This document shows positions 9,635 through 17,535 of a stretch of DNA of 64,000 nucleotides, piece by piece. The DNA is from Nitrospirota bacterium (lineage in GTDB: Bacteria > Nitrospirota > Nitrospiria > Nitrospirales > Nitrospiraceae), in the NCBI GenBank assembly GCA_030684575.1, contig JAUXVD010000003.1, positions 248,001 to 312,000 of the forward strand, written 5' to 3'. Position numbers and translations under genes: made by a program. The notes beneath the pieces are model-generated. The model saw only the letters and a program-made list of their open reading frames with translations. It searched no databases and was not told the origin of the DNA. The stretch's first letter is position 1. Every line of letters begins with the position of its first letter.

Positions 9635-10216
9635 GGTCGTGTTCTCCCTTCACTGCTTCCATTAATCTCTATCCTAATCGTGCCGGACAAGTTAAGTAAG
9701 GGGCGGGTGAGAAATAAAATGACCGTAGGCCAGTCTCGGCGCGGAGCCTCCTCAGACGAAGGCGCCTCACCTGTGCAGCGGCGGATGGGCGAAGACCGGT
9801 CGTATCAACAGGCCGTTCTTCCAGGTGACTGATTGTGGTCATGCTGTGCAATTTAGACCAGTTTCTAATTAGCGAGAAGCCTACAAATATACCGAGCATA
9901 CTTATGGATAAGCGGTTATAGACTCGATTACTGGGGGATGCTCTTGATTCATGACCCTGCGACCATTTCCTGAGGAGGGAGGTCCCGTCCTTTCTTCGCC
10001 AGCAAGGAGGTTCGTCGAGGATACCGAAGTCGTGATTGACCGCGTCACGGCCAGCGCAGGCCTATCTTGTGACGGTGAGTTGTGTATACTGTGCGATGTG
10101 CCGTTGTGATGTGTCTCAATGTAATTGTGTGCGCTGCCGCGCTAATGCCCGATGATTTTGGAGCACTCCGGTATCAATCCTGGAGGCAGCGCGATCTTAT
10201 TTATAAGGAGAGCACC
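9635..10216. other. Intergenic region between glgB and the HPF-like gene
   Basis: A 580-base divergent spacer. It carries one member of a shared motif (9845-9864) also found at 15935-15956. A 52-codon frame (9951-10109, containing CDGELCILC) looks weakly coding but lacks a good ribosome-binding site. A TATACT hexamer at 10085-10090 could be a -10 element for the HPF-like gene, but no matching -35 box was found. Confidence 0.4.
9845..9864 (+). promoter_or_regulatory. Shared non-coding motif, copy 1
   Basis: TGTGCAATTTAGACCAGTTT here matches the element at 15935-15956 apart from a two-base GC insertion and one A/T change. Copy 1 lies about 350 bases upstream of the HPF-like gene. It could be a protein-binding site or the fossil of a repeat; function unknown. 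Confidence 0.35.
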
Positions 10217-10582
10217 ATGCAGATCCAAGTCAATTCTGGCCACAACATCAAAGGCGGTGAAGGGCTGACGACCTATGTGAACGGTGCCGTCGAGAAGGCG
10301 CTGACCCTCTGCCGTGATCACATCACGCGCGTGGAAGTTCACGTGAGTGATGAAAACAGCAACAAAAAATCCGGCGTGGACGACATACGTTGCGTGATGG
10401 AGGCCCGCCTCGAAGGCCGTCAGCCCATTGCAGCTACTCACCAGGGCGCCACCGTGAATCAGGCTGTCGACGGTGCTGCAGAAAAGTTGACCAGAATGAT
10501 CGAGAGTATCCTCGGGCGCCTGCATGATCAAAAGATTCGCAGGACTGATCCTCCTGCTGATCCGAAACTCTCCGAGGCGTAG
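10217..10582 (+). CDS. HPF/RaiA-type ribosome-associated protein
   Basis: A 121-residue cytoplasmic protein of the ribosome hibernation-promoting factor/YfiA family, which bind the 30S decoding centre and silence or dimerise ribosomes in starvation. Its start MQIQVNSGHNI, the central EVHVSDENSNK stretch and the basic helix DGAAEKLTRMIESILGRLHD fit the beta-alpha-beta-beta-beta-alpha fold. There is no long-form C-terminal dimerisation domain; the tail is short and Pro-rich. ATG 10217 is supported by AAGGAG at 10205-10210; an upstream in-frame extension to 10082 is not. It is a likely stationary-phase gene, flanked by a long spacer. Confidence 0.8.
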   Translation: MQIQVNSGHNIKGGEGLTTYVNGAVEKALTLCRDHITRVEVHVSDENSNKKSGVDDIRCVMEARLEGRQPIAATHQGATVNQAVDGAAEKLTRMIESILGRLHDQKIRRTDPPADPKLSEA

Positions 10583-10710
10583 TAGGCGGTATGGCGGCGA
10601 AGCCGCGCCGGACGAGCTTCAGGCCCGGGATTTCTTATACGCCGAGCATAGAAAACGACCGCTGCAGCCATAGACCCTGCTGAAGGTTAGGCAGTGTATC
10701 TATTGCGGGA

Positions 10711-11622
10711 ATGACGGATGAGAGCGGTCGAACGCGCCTCGGTGATCTGAAGATGATGGGACTGGTGAAGGTGAGCGTGGCGGAAAAACTCGTCTCGTTG
10801 CGACTCCTCGCTGGAAGGGGCCTGCGCAAGTTCTTTGCGGACGGCGGATTGTTCCTCGCCAGTGCGTTGGCCTTCAATCTCCTGCTCTACTTCATTCCCT
10901 TGGCATTCTTGATGATCTCGCTGCTCGGGTATACGGTGCTGGATTCCGAGCGGGCGATGAATGAAGTGCAGTCTGTGCTGAAGGCCTTCCTGCCACGCTC
11001 ACAGCAAGCCTTGGCTGAGAATCTATCGGCGATCGTCGCCAATCGTGGGCTCCTTGGGTTCTTCGGGTTTACCTCCTTCTTCATCTTCAGTACCTTTCTC
11101 TTCGGCTCAGTCCGAACTGTGCTGAACCAGGTATTTCAGGTGAAACAGGTGCGCACGCTTGTCAGAGGGATGGGGGTCGATCTGCTCATGATGGGTCTCA
11201 CCGCACTGCTTGTCCTTCTTGCCGTCGGGACGACTTGGTTTCTGACGGTAGTCGGGGCATTCACCGAGCGGTATCCCTCATGGAGCGGCCTTCTGCAGCC
11301 TGGATTGGTTGCGCTGAGCAAGGTGATGAGTGTGGGCGCCACGGGCCTGTTGTTCTACGTTCTCTACCGGTTTCCACCTGTCGCCACGCTGACTGCTCGG
11401 GCGTTGGTGATCGCCTCCGTGACAGGGACCGTCCTCTTCCAATGCGCCAAGTGGGGCTTTGCCTGGTACGTGGCCGCCTCACAGGATAATCTCGATCTCT
11501 ACGGAGCGCTCGGAGGACTGATGTTTCTGTTCGCCTGGCTCTATTATGCGTCCGTGGTCTTCATCGTCGGGGCCGAAGTTGGCTGGGCTTATGACCAGCA
11601 ACGAGTCGGCCTCAGGGACTGA
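10711..11622 (+). CDS. YihY/UPF0761-family inner membrane protein
   Basis: A 303-residue polytopic protein with about six hydrophobic segments (residues 50-76, 110-135, 152-175, 190-220, 232-250 and 265-290). It carries family features such as LFLASALAFNLLLYFIPLAFL and YGALGGLMFLFAWLYYASVV near the end. The family was once called RNase BN by mistake; its biochemical role is unknown. A start at 10753 or 10756 is equally possible, since 10711 has only a weak ribosome-binding site. It converges with the exported duplicated protein at 11683. Confidence 0.8.
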   Translation: MTDESGRTRLGDLKMMGLVKVSVAEKLVSLRLLAGRGLRKFFADGGLFLASALAFNLLLYFIPLAFLMISLLGYTVLDSERAMNEVQSVLKAFLPRSQQALAENLSAIVANRGLLGFFGFTSFFIFSTFLFGSVRTVLNQVFQVKQVRTLVRGMGVDLLMMGLTALLVLLAVGTTWFLTVVGAFTERYPSWSGLLQPGLVALSKVMSVGATGLLFYVLYRFPPVATLTARALVIASVTGTVLFQCAKWGFAWYVAASQDNLDLYGALGGLMFLFAWLYYASVVFIVGAEVGWAYDQQRVGLRD

Positions 11623-11682
11623 ACAAGATTTCAAAGTCGGTGCGGTTCCCGTGGGTTTGGGATGGCCAGAGTAGGGTGCAGG

Positions 11683-12300
11683 CTATTTGGCAGACTTGAT
11701 CGCCACGGCATGTTCCACGGGTGATGTGAAGACCTCGATCTGATCTCCCGGCCTGAATTCGCCTGCCAATTCCGTGTTCTGATTGACCAGGAGGCGGATC
11801 TCCTTCCCATCAGCTCCGACCACGACATAGTACTTGCCTTCGATGCCGATCAGTTTTCCCTTGAAGCTATGGGTGGCCATTTCTATCCGATCTTCTATCC
11901 GGTCCGACTCCTGCACAAGAGAAGTGGATCGAATCGCGATGGCATGCTCAATCGGTGACGTCCAGACGTCAATGCGGTCTCCAGGCTTGAAGGGCCCGGC
12001 GAGTTCGGTGTCCGGGCCGACCAGGAGATACATTTCCTTCCCCTGGGTGTTTTTTATGACGTAGTATCGGCCTTCCACTCTGATCAATTCGCCTTCGACC
12101 TTCATCGACGAAATGGCTGAGGCGGGCGTCTGATGCGTCGATCGGTCTTGAGACAGGGCCGGAGCAGGTCCTCCCATTCGCACAACCGTCAGTGCGAGTA
12201 GGAGCAGCAGAGTTTTTGAAGTGATCCCTGATTGCATAGGCGTTGTACTTTCATGGTCGATGCCGATGCATCTCGTCGGGGCTGGAATGCCCTTGTTCAT
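11683..12300 (-). CDS. Exported protein with tandem duplicated ~60-residue domain
   Basis: A 205-residue protein. A hydrophobic signal-like segment (SKTLLLLLALTVV, about 28-40) ends near ALSQ. Two homologous units follow: residues about 68-128 (VEGELIRVEGRYYVIKN to PIEHAIAIRS) and about 144-204 (FKGKLIGIEGKYYVVVG to PVEHAVAIKS). Each unit reads as small beta-strands with TELAG.F(K/R)PGD in the middle, suggesting an SH3- or OB-like barrel. Its ATG overlaps the stop of the upstream lipoprotein (ATGA). If translation instead starts at Met22 the signal peptide is more standard. Function unknown; similar short repeats occur in exported proteins of related genomes. Confidence 0.7.
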   Translation of the reverse strand: MNKGIPAPTRCIGIDHESTTPMQSGITSKTLLLLLALTVVRMGGPAPALSQDRSTHQTPASAISSMKVEGELIRVEGRYYVIKNTQGKEMYLLVGPDTELAGPFKPGDRIDVWTSPIEHAIAIRSTSLVQESDRIEDRIEMATHSFKGKLIGIEGKYYVVVGADGKEIRLLVNQNTELAGEFRPGDQIEVFTSPVEHAVAIKSAK

Positions 12301-13547
12301 TTGGCGATGGTAATTGACGGCGTCGGTACATTGGAGACCTGGGTGACGGTCATCTGGTACAGCTGGCTGAGAACCCGAAAGGCCACTTGATTCCAGGGTT
12401 GTATCGTTCCGGTGGCCCTGGGCGCCTTCCTGATCGAGTACCAGCGGTCCTCATACCCCACAGCAAAAGCGGCTTCGGGTGGCTGGCTGTCCGACTCTTC
12501 AATCGAGATAGTCCAGGGTGGATTCCGACCGATCGCACCAGTTCGCACGTCCTTCTCGACATGGTACTCGGGATTCGCAGTGATCCCATCGGCCAAAAAC
12601 TGCAGAATCGAGTGAAAGCTTCGAAAGATGAACATGCCGCGCATGGGATAGTCGCCGCCGGGATGGCCCGGTTGGATGTCGACAAGGATCGCATTACGGG
12701 GAGCCTGCTCGGCTTCCAATGCCAATTGTTGGCGTTCCTGATTGGTGAGCAATGCGGGATTGTAATTGGTGATGACGATCCGGCCAATAACACGACGGCT
12801 CAGGGCGACCTCGCCTTTCGGGTTTTGAATCCAGTGGTAGCCTTTTTCCAACGCCCGGAGGATTTTGTCCAAGCTCTCCACCGTCTCCTCTGTCGAGAGT
12901 CCACGCGTGAGGCCGAACGGAAAGGTTTCTTCGTACACGACCGGTCCCACAAAGAGGTCTCGTGACTTATAGATGGATGAGAGGTGAAGCGCCCGCCGTC
13001 GGAACTCGGGATACTCCTTCAGATGGCTCGGATCGTTCTGGAGTATCACCGACTCGCCATATCCGCTCAATACCAGTTCCCTGCTCATGAGTCTGAGAAT
13101 AAGGGCAGGTTCGAGTCGTTGCTGAAAGAGAAAGGCGACTTTGTTCTCATCAAACGGAGTCAGGATACGGGAGGTAAACTCCTCGCCTTGAATCGGGATG
13201 ATGGTCATGGTGGGTTTTTCGGCCGCGGTCGCGCCAAAGATAGGGGCGACCAGAGCCGTGGTACTGGATCCTGCCGGAGCAAGACCGACATGCGTCTGGA
13301 ATTCGAACGTCGCGGCCACGCTGGAGAGTGCCGTGAAATGCGTGGGATGGAAATGACGCGTTCGAGCAACGTTCAACAGCAACATTTCCGCCTCTACACG
13401 GCTCACCGTTCTGTCGTATTCCAACACCGCTTGGTGCATGGCGAGCGGTGACAGACAGCCGGAAAGCAGGAGCAGGCTGATGATCAATCCACCAAGCAAC
13501 CCCTGTCTTGGTATTCCTGGTCTCAACGCGTCCTGCATAACCCTCAT
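12297..13547 (-). CDS. Hypothetical outer-membrane-type lipoprotein
   Basis: A 416-residue protein beginning MRVMQDALRPG. The hydrophobic stretch LLGGLIISLLLLSGC ends in a lipobox, so it is predicted to be lipid-anchored. The body has no domain I recognise: VSRVEAEMLLLNVARTRHFHPTHF near the N-terminus, then RDLFVGPVVYEETFPFGLTR, and a C-terminal stretch with SIRKAPRATGTIQPWNQVAF. The longer frame to 13628 adds a charged, unlikely leader; Met31 (13538) is another candidate with GAGGG upstream. A TTCG repeat lies 40-60 bases upstream. It is coupled to the downstream duplicated exported protein, so both probably act in the envelope. Confidence 0.65.
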   Translation of the reverse strand: MRVMQDALRPGIPRQGLLGGLIISLLLLSGCLSPLAMHQAVLEYDRTVSRVEAEMLLLNVARTRHFHPTHFTALSSVAATFEFQTHVGLAPAGSSTTALVAPIFGATAAEKPTMTIIPIQGEEFTSRILTPFDENKVAFLFQQRLEPALILRLMSRELVLSGYGESVILQNDPSHLKEYPEFRRRALHLSSIYKSRDLFVGPVVYEETFPFGLTRGLSTEETVESLDKILRALEKGYHWIQNPKGEVALSRRVIGRIVITNYNPALLTNQERQQLALEAEQAPRNAILVDIQPGHPGGDYPMRGMFIFRSFHSILQFLADGITANPEYHVEKDVRTGAIGRNPPWTISIEESDSQPPEAAFAVGYEDRWYSIRKAPRATGTIQPWNQVAFRVLSQLYQMTVTQVSNVPTPSITIAK

Positions 13548-13586
13548 TTCCGTGCTTCGTTGATATCGGCCGGTGTGACTCAGTCC

Positions 13587-13607
13587 GCTCGCTCGTTCGT
13601 TCGTTCG
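13587..13607. repeat. TTCG tetranucleotide repeat
   Basis: Three perfect TTCG units with two degenerate TCGC units, 40-60 bases upstream of the lipoprotein start. A similar run lies upstream of glgE at 24707-24726. Short enough to be chance, but slippage could alter leader length. Confidence 0.35.
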
Positions 13608-13662
13608 GAAAAGATATGTCGTGAACACGTGCGCGCCGCGCAGGTTATACCATGTTCGAGCC

Positions 13663-14856
13663 TCACCGCGACAGATCGTTAAGCCTCGCTCGAGCCCGTG
13701 CGATCTCGCCGCGATTGTCCGGAGTTTCCGGTGTCAACCGCAGAAATTCCTGGAAGGCCTGCTCGGCCTCCTGCCGTCTCCCCGCGACGACGCTCGAATT
13801 GCCTAAATTGTAATGAACGGCAGCCAGATCCGCTTGCAGCTGGATGGCTCGGCGGTATGCGCCAATGGCCCCATCCAGGTCACCTGATTGCTGCAGCGCG
13901 ATCCCCAGATTGGCATAAACGATCGCGTCATCGGGCTTCAGGCGAAGCGTCTCCTGGTACGACACGATGGCGCCTGGCAGATCATCCTTGGCCTGCAATG
14001 CGATCGCAAGTCGCAGATGCGCTTCTGCATGGTCCGGTTGGAGTCGGATCGTCATGTGATACAGCGCGATGGCCGCGGTTGCGTCTCCCTTTGCCATGAG
14101 CGCATTGCCGAGGTTGAGTCCATACCTGGCTGCCAGTGGACCGGATTGGAGACGCAATGCGGTTCGGTAGGCGGTGATCGAACCATCCAGATCGCCTTTC
14201 GCCTGCAGGGAGATGCCCAGATTATTATGTGGCACCGGATTGTTTGGTTTGAGACGAATAGCCTCTTGGTAGGCGGCGATCGCTCCGTCAGAGTCGCCCT
14301 TGTTCTTTAGGGCGACGCCCAGGTTGTTCTGCACCATCCAAAGATCAGGCTCCAGGCGGATCGCCTCGCGATATTCTCGAATGGCGCCGTCGGGGTCGTC
14401 GGTGGCGTCGAGCGCCCTCCCGAGACTGCCGTGCGCCATGGCATGGTCCGGCTGAAGAGCAAGGGTCGCGCGATATTCCACCATCGCCGCCTCGACATCA
14501 TCTTGTGAGGCAAGCGCCAATCCGAGCCCATGATGAGCTTCGGCAAAGTCGGGGTGGCGCCGAAGGGCCTCTTTGTACTCCAGGATCGCAGCAGTCTGTT
14601 CGCCCTTTGCATAGAGCGCGACGGCAAGATTGTGGTGCGAAGCCGCCTCCACCGGCGCTAACTCTCCTGCCAAGGCAGGGGTGGTTCCTTGGACCCGTTG
14701 GTTCGTATTTTGTGAAAGGGGTTCGAGAGGAGCAGGAGCCTCAGTTGCCGTGGCGTCGACAACTGCCAGGCAGCTGAGGAGTGCCGTCGCAGCAAGAGCG
14801 GGTCGAAGTGCGGCTATAGAGACGTTGAACATGTAGTCTTTAGTCGCATGTTGCAT
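13663..14856 (-). CDS. Exported TPR-repeat protein
   Basis: A 397-residue protein with an N-terminal signal-like segment (ALAATALLSCLAVV) and then nine or so consecutive 34-residue tetratricopeptide repeats from about residue 70 to the end. Examples are AEAHHGLGLALASQDDVEAA, MVQNNLGVALKNKGDSDGAI and AIVYANLGIALQQSGDLDGA. The repeats are nearly identical in the small-residue pattern G-L/A-A, so recent internal expansion is likely. TPR arrays mediate protein-protein contacts; the partner is unknown. The first Met (14856) and Met9 (14832) are both possible starts; Met9 gives the more standard signal peptide. It is probably periplasmic, upstream of two further exported proteins on the same strand. 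Confidence 0.85.
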   Translation of the reverse strand: MQHATKDYMFNVSIAALRPALAATALLSCLAVVDATATEAPAPLEPLSQNTNQRVQGTTPALAGELAPVEAASHHNLAVALYAKGEQTAAILEYKEALRRHPDFAEAHHGLGLALASQDDVEAAMVEYRATLALQPDHAMAHGSLGRALDATDDPDGAIREYREAIRLEPDLWMVQNNLGVALKNKGDSDGAIAAYQEAIRLKPNNPVPHNNLGISLQAKGDLDGSITAYRTALRLQSGPLAARYGLNLGNALMAKGDATAAIALYHMTIRLQPDHAEAHLRLAIALQAKDDLPGAIVSYQETLRLKPDDAIVYANLGIALQQSGDLDGAIGAYRRAIQLQADLAAVHYNLGNSSVVAGRRQEAEQAFQEFLRLTPETPDNRGEIARARARLNDLSR

Positions 14857-15281
14857 CCCTGCGTTTCGGCTCTGAGCGCGGCGGGAATCCGTTTCATTCT
14901 ACAGAGGTTTCCCGGCTCGCGCAATTAGGATATGCCGGTACAGCCTGACTCGAGTGAGCGACCGGACTCTCGAAATCCTTGCAGACGTGCTGAGGAACGC
15001 TCCAGGCATCGTCCAATCCTGATGATGATTGTGCAGGTGAAGTCGGTCGGGAATACGTTGAAGTGCACCGACCATTATTGGGGCCTGCCCCTGGTCTTTC
15101 ATAGACGCCTATGGGCAATAGTTTCATGGCGTAGCAGGGGAGTAAAAAACCGTCTGGAAAGTCGTTTTTCGTGTGGAATGTACTTGACTCAGAGCCCGCA
15201 AGGCAATAAAGTGACTCATAGGTCACTAATGACTGATTGTGATGCAAGAGGGACTGTCCGGGCGGGAGGGGAGATTGCAAG
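14857..15281. other. Divergent intergenic region TPR gene versus PilZ-like gene
   Basis: A 425-base spacer with no convincing gene. It contains an AT-rich patch (about 15145-15200) and an operator-like inverted repeat at 15210-15227. Confidence 0.45.
15210..15227. promoter_or_regulatory. Operator-like inverted repeat
   Basis: AGTGAC-TCATAG-GTCACT is a perfect 6-base inverted repeat with a 6-base spacer, 55 bases upstream of the PilZ-like start. The arm and spacer geometry is like sites of CRP/FNR-type dimers, though the bases are not a canonical CRP or FNR box. Confidence 0.4.
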
Positions 15282-15749
15282 ATGCAGACTATTGCTGGGG
15301 TGGAAAGCGAGGGGACGTTCGCAGGGCGGACGACGGAGCTGATAAGTGCGTCCAATGCCAGCACTGCCAGAGTTATCGCCCCAGGTGGCGAGCCAAGGAG
15401 CGGATTGCACGATCGATCAGCTTCTCCTGTGAGCGGGTCAGCACACATTCCGGTCACCTTCTGGGTGCCGGACGGCAGTTGCTACGAAGGGGTTACTCCC
15501 CATCTTGCCGATGAGATCCTCTTCGTTGAATCGAAACAGGTCCTACCTATAGACACAGCCGTTACCATTCGCATCGCGTCATCGAATGATGGTTCGGTCA
15601 ACTGGGCTCTCGCCAAGGGAACGGTCGTGTGGAATTGTCCTGACGGAGATCAATTCAAGAATCGGCAGGGGTTTGGGGTCTGCCTTCAAGGTCGCTGGCC
15701 TCAGCCGCTTGGACAGACGAAGCCGGATGGCTCAAAGGAGGACGCATGA
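15282..15749 (+). CDS. PilZ-like domain protein (weak)
   Basis: A 155-residue soluble protein. Residues about 58-145 (HIPVTFWVPDGSCYEGVTPH, LPIDTAVTIRIASS, LAKGTVVWN, QGFGVCLQGRW) follow the strand pattern of PilZ domains (variable strand, turn, then a G.VVW...G.GV ending). The usual RxxxR c-di-GMP motif is not evident, so it may not bind the nucleotide. The start at 15282 has GGGAGGGGAG 8 bases upstream. It overlaps the next short frame by ATGA. The call rests on pattern alone. Confidence 0.5.
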   Translation: MQTIAGVESEGTFAGRTTELISASNASTARVIAPGGEPRSGLHDRSASPVSGSAHIPVTFWVPDGSCYEGVTPHLADEILFVESKQVLPIDTAVTIRIASSNDGSVNWALAKGTVVWNCPDGDQFKNRQGFGVCLQGRWPQPLGQTKPDGSKEDA

Positions 15750-15949
15750 ATACGCTTCGCGGACTCATCAAGCAGGTCACTCGTCGAGAGGGCCGTGTCG
15801 GGCGGGTTTGGTTGATGAATAATGAGCATACGCGATGGGTCAATCGATTGTCGTCGTCCATTGCTTCGAAAATACAGCACCCTGCGGGAACGGTCTGCGG
15901 CCACCGGCTGCAGGAACATGGAATTGATGGAAATTGTGCGCAATTTTGA
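15746..15949 (+). CDS. Small hypothetical protein
   Basis: A 67-residue basic frame starting in an ATGA overlap with the PilZ-like gene and preceded by a near-perfect AAAGGAGG site inside that gene. No recognisable domain. Its 3' end runs into the shared motif at 15935, so it may be spurious or a truncated gene. Confidence 0.35.
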   Translation: MNTLRGLIKQVTRREGRVGRVWLMNNEHTRWVNRLSSSIASKIQHPAGTVCGHRLQEHGIDGNCAQF

Positions 15950-15956
15950 CCAGTTT
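15935..15956 (+). promoter_or_regulatory. Shared non-coding motif, copy 2
   Basis: Second copy of the element described at 9845-9864. It is followed 9 bases later by GGAAC (15971) and, 18 bases after that, CGTC, a spacing slightly wide for an ECF-type promoter. It lies 87-108 bases upstream of the YtxH gene, so it may be part of that promoter region. Confidence 0.35.
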
Positions 15957-16042
15957 GTTCTTGATCAAAGGAACAGTGTGAGGCGTGCCAAACGTCCAAT
16001 AACTGTAGCTATACCGTGAAAATTACGAAAGGAAGGTGAGTC

Positions 16043-16273
16043 ATGATGGATGAACGTAATGTATTAGTGCCAATGGGATTTTCATTGCTGGCAGGGATTT
16101 TGATCGGCGGGGTGGCCGGGCTGCTGTATGCCCCTCAGTCTGGAGCCAGATCCCGCCGTCAGCTCGCGAACTTAGCTGATGACGTGCGGGAGCGGGCCGG
16201 AGAGATAGCGGAAGATGCAACCACGGCGATAGAGAAAACGGTCGAACGAGGGCGCCGGTTGGCCAATTTGTAA
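16043..16273 (+). CDS. YtxH-domain small membrane protein
   Basis: A 76-residue protein with one N-terminal membrane helix (GFSLLAGILIGGVAGLLYAP, about 11-30), the YtxH signature in which a Gly-rich helix ends in LLYAPQSG, and a charged helical tail (AGEIAEDATTAIEKTVERGR). The family is linked to general stress in Bacillus; the mechanism is unknown. It has a good AAAGGAAGG site. A second YtxH-like gene follows treY at 24088. Confidence 0.8.
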   Translation: MMDERNVLVPMGFSLLAGILIGGVAGLLYAPQSGARSRRQLANLADDVRERAGEIAEDATTAIEKTVERGRRLANL

Positions 16274-16327
16274 TCGACGGGGCGATCCGATGGGGATCGC
16301 CAGGGCACGAGTAAGAAGGAGGGTGCT

Positions 16328-16543
16328 ATGTGTTGTCACCGTTGCAATGGCTTGATGCTTCGAGATTCGTTTGTCGATCTTCGAGACGATACGGGGCGGT
16401 TGACGTTCGAGGGATGGCGTTGTCTCAATTGCGGTGAAGTGGTCGATCCGGTGGTCCTCACACACCGGATCGATGCACCGGCAGGACCGTATCAAGGGCG
16501 AACGCGCGATCGCCGCATGTGGGAACGTCTCGTCGCCGTGTGA
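16328..16543 (+). CDS. Small zinc-ribbon protein
   Basis: A 71-residue protein with two knuckles, CCHRC near residues 2-6 and CLNC near 33-36, as in small zinc ribbons, separated by an acidic LRDDTGRLTFEGW stretch. The start has AAGGAGGGTGCT upstream. Such proteins are common and uncharacterised in related bacteria. Metal binding is inferred from the cysteine spacing. Confidence 0.65.
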   Translation: MCCHRCNGLMLRDSFVDLRDDTGRLTFEGWRCLNCGEVVDPVVLTHRIDAPAGPYQGRTRDRRMWERLVAV

Positions 16544-16681
16544 GCTACCAGGCTGTACGCCTTCGTCCACATCGGACACAGTATCTCCTCAGTCCGGAAC
16601 CCCACGGCTCGCCGCCTCGGCAGGTCTGATAATTTTTATGTGCAAAGTAGGTGTCTGTATTGATTCACGCCATCTTGTCTG

Positions 16682-16888
16682 TTGAGGCTGATTCTTTCGT
16701 TTTTGGAGGGCCTGTGGGGACCCCGGATGTTACGAAGATCCAACGGTATCCCAGACGTATTAACGGTAGGACGCTTCATCGAGAAGCCTGACGCCCAGAT
16801 GGCGCAGACCCTGGGCGCGGGCCTGTTATTGAACACGATGATCATCATGGCAAAAGTGAAGACACGTTGGAGTCTGGGGGTTGCATAA
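16682..16888 (+). pseudogene. Remnant of a sugar nucleotidyltransferase (mannose-1-phosphate guanylyltransferase type)
   Basis: The frame contains GRFIEKPDAQMAQTLGAGLL followed by LNTMIIMAKVKT. This matches the substrate-binding FVEKP plus GALWNT-type segment of NTP_transferase enzymes. The N-terminal nucleotide-binding GGxGxR part and the C-terminal half are missing, so what remains is an internal slice of about 45 residues. It is likely a decayed gene; a small real protein is less likely. No mobile element flanks it. Confidence 0.5.
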
Positions 16889-16968
16889 GGATCGGCGGTA
16901 CAGAACAATGGCGCAGGTATCCTGACGATCGATCCCTCTAGGGCGAGATGAAAGGAGCCGAAATTTAG

Positions 16969-17112
16969 GTGAATTGTTCACGAAACATGCAGCTTCGCCG
17001 GCGGCTGGGCTGGCCGCCTGACCCGCCATTCAGACATTATGTCTGGGGAGTGCTGATTGCGGCTTGTGGGGGGCTGGCCATTCTGGGGATGGCGTATTTG
17101 TTGGGTCAGTGA
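16969..17112 (+). CDS. Small single-span membrane protein
   Basis: A 47-residue frame from GTG 16969 (AAAGGAG 11 bases upstream), or 41 residues from ATG 16987. After a basic Pro-rich segment (RRRLGWPPDPPFRHYVW) comes one membrane helix (GVLIAACGGLAILGMAYLLG) and the stop. It sits 30 bases before the CBM48-like gene on the same strand. Function unknown. Confidence 0.5.
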   Translation: MNCSRNMQLRRRLGWPPDPPFRHYVWGVLIAACGGLAILGMAYLLGQ

Positions 17113-17142
17113 GTTGCGTTTTGCATACAAGGAGATTGTCGA

Positions 17143-17535
17143 ATGAAACAGCCTGCTCGTAAAAAGGTGGAGTCTCCCCGTTCTCCGCGACGGCCCTCGA
17201 CCAAGCAATTGGTGTCGTTCGAATACTTCGATCCCTCGGCAACCGTGGTGACACTCGTGGGGGATTTCAATCGATGGGACATGAAGGTCCGGCCGCTCAA
17301 GCGCGATGCGGGGGGCCTCTGGAAGGTCCGCGTGCAATTAGAGCCCGGTACGTATCAGTATAAGTTTGTCGTCGATGGAGTGCGCTGGGAAGAAGATCCG
17401 CTGAATCTGCATCGTGCCTATAATGAGCATGGCACGTTCAACTCGATCAGGAAGGTCGCACAACCACCTGTCAAGACGGGCGATAGGGGAGCTGGTACGG
17501 CGAAAGGAGATCATGGGCACAACAACGCAGGTTGA
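17143..17535 (+). CDS. Stand-alone glycogen-binding (CBM48/AMPK-beta-like) protein
   Basis: A 130-residue protein whose residues about 22-105 form an isoamylase-N/AMPK-beta glycogen-binding domain: VSFEYFDPSATVVTLVGDFN, then RWDMKVRPLKRDAGGLW, LEPGTYQYKFVVDGVRWEED and a conserved end. The Trp and Lys contact positions of the family (W in FNRW and GLWKV, K in YKFVVDG) are present. There is no catalytic domain, so it probably tethers something to glycogen or senses it. Its 3' end overlaps the TetR gene by 23 bases, which suggests coordinated expression. It lies 2.4 kb upstream of glgC. Confidence 0.85.
   Translation: MKQPARKKVESPRSPRRPSTKQLVSFEYFDPSATVVTLVGDFNRWDMKVRPLKRDAGGLWKVRVQLEPGTYQYKFVVDGVRWEEDPLNLHRAYNEHGTFNSIRKVAQPPVKTGDRGAGTAKGDHGHNNAG

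Noticed and set aside
13663-14856. TPR repeats as a DNA-level repeat array
   Set aside because: The regular similarity is explained by 34-residue protein repeats within one coding gene.
14894-15457. 187-codon minus-strand frame in the intergenic region
   Set aside because: No ribosome-binding site or domain, and it overlaps the PilZ-like gene in an opposite frame.
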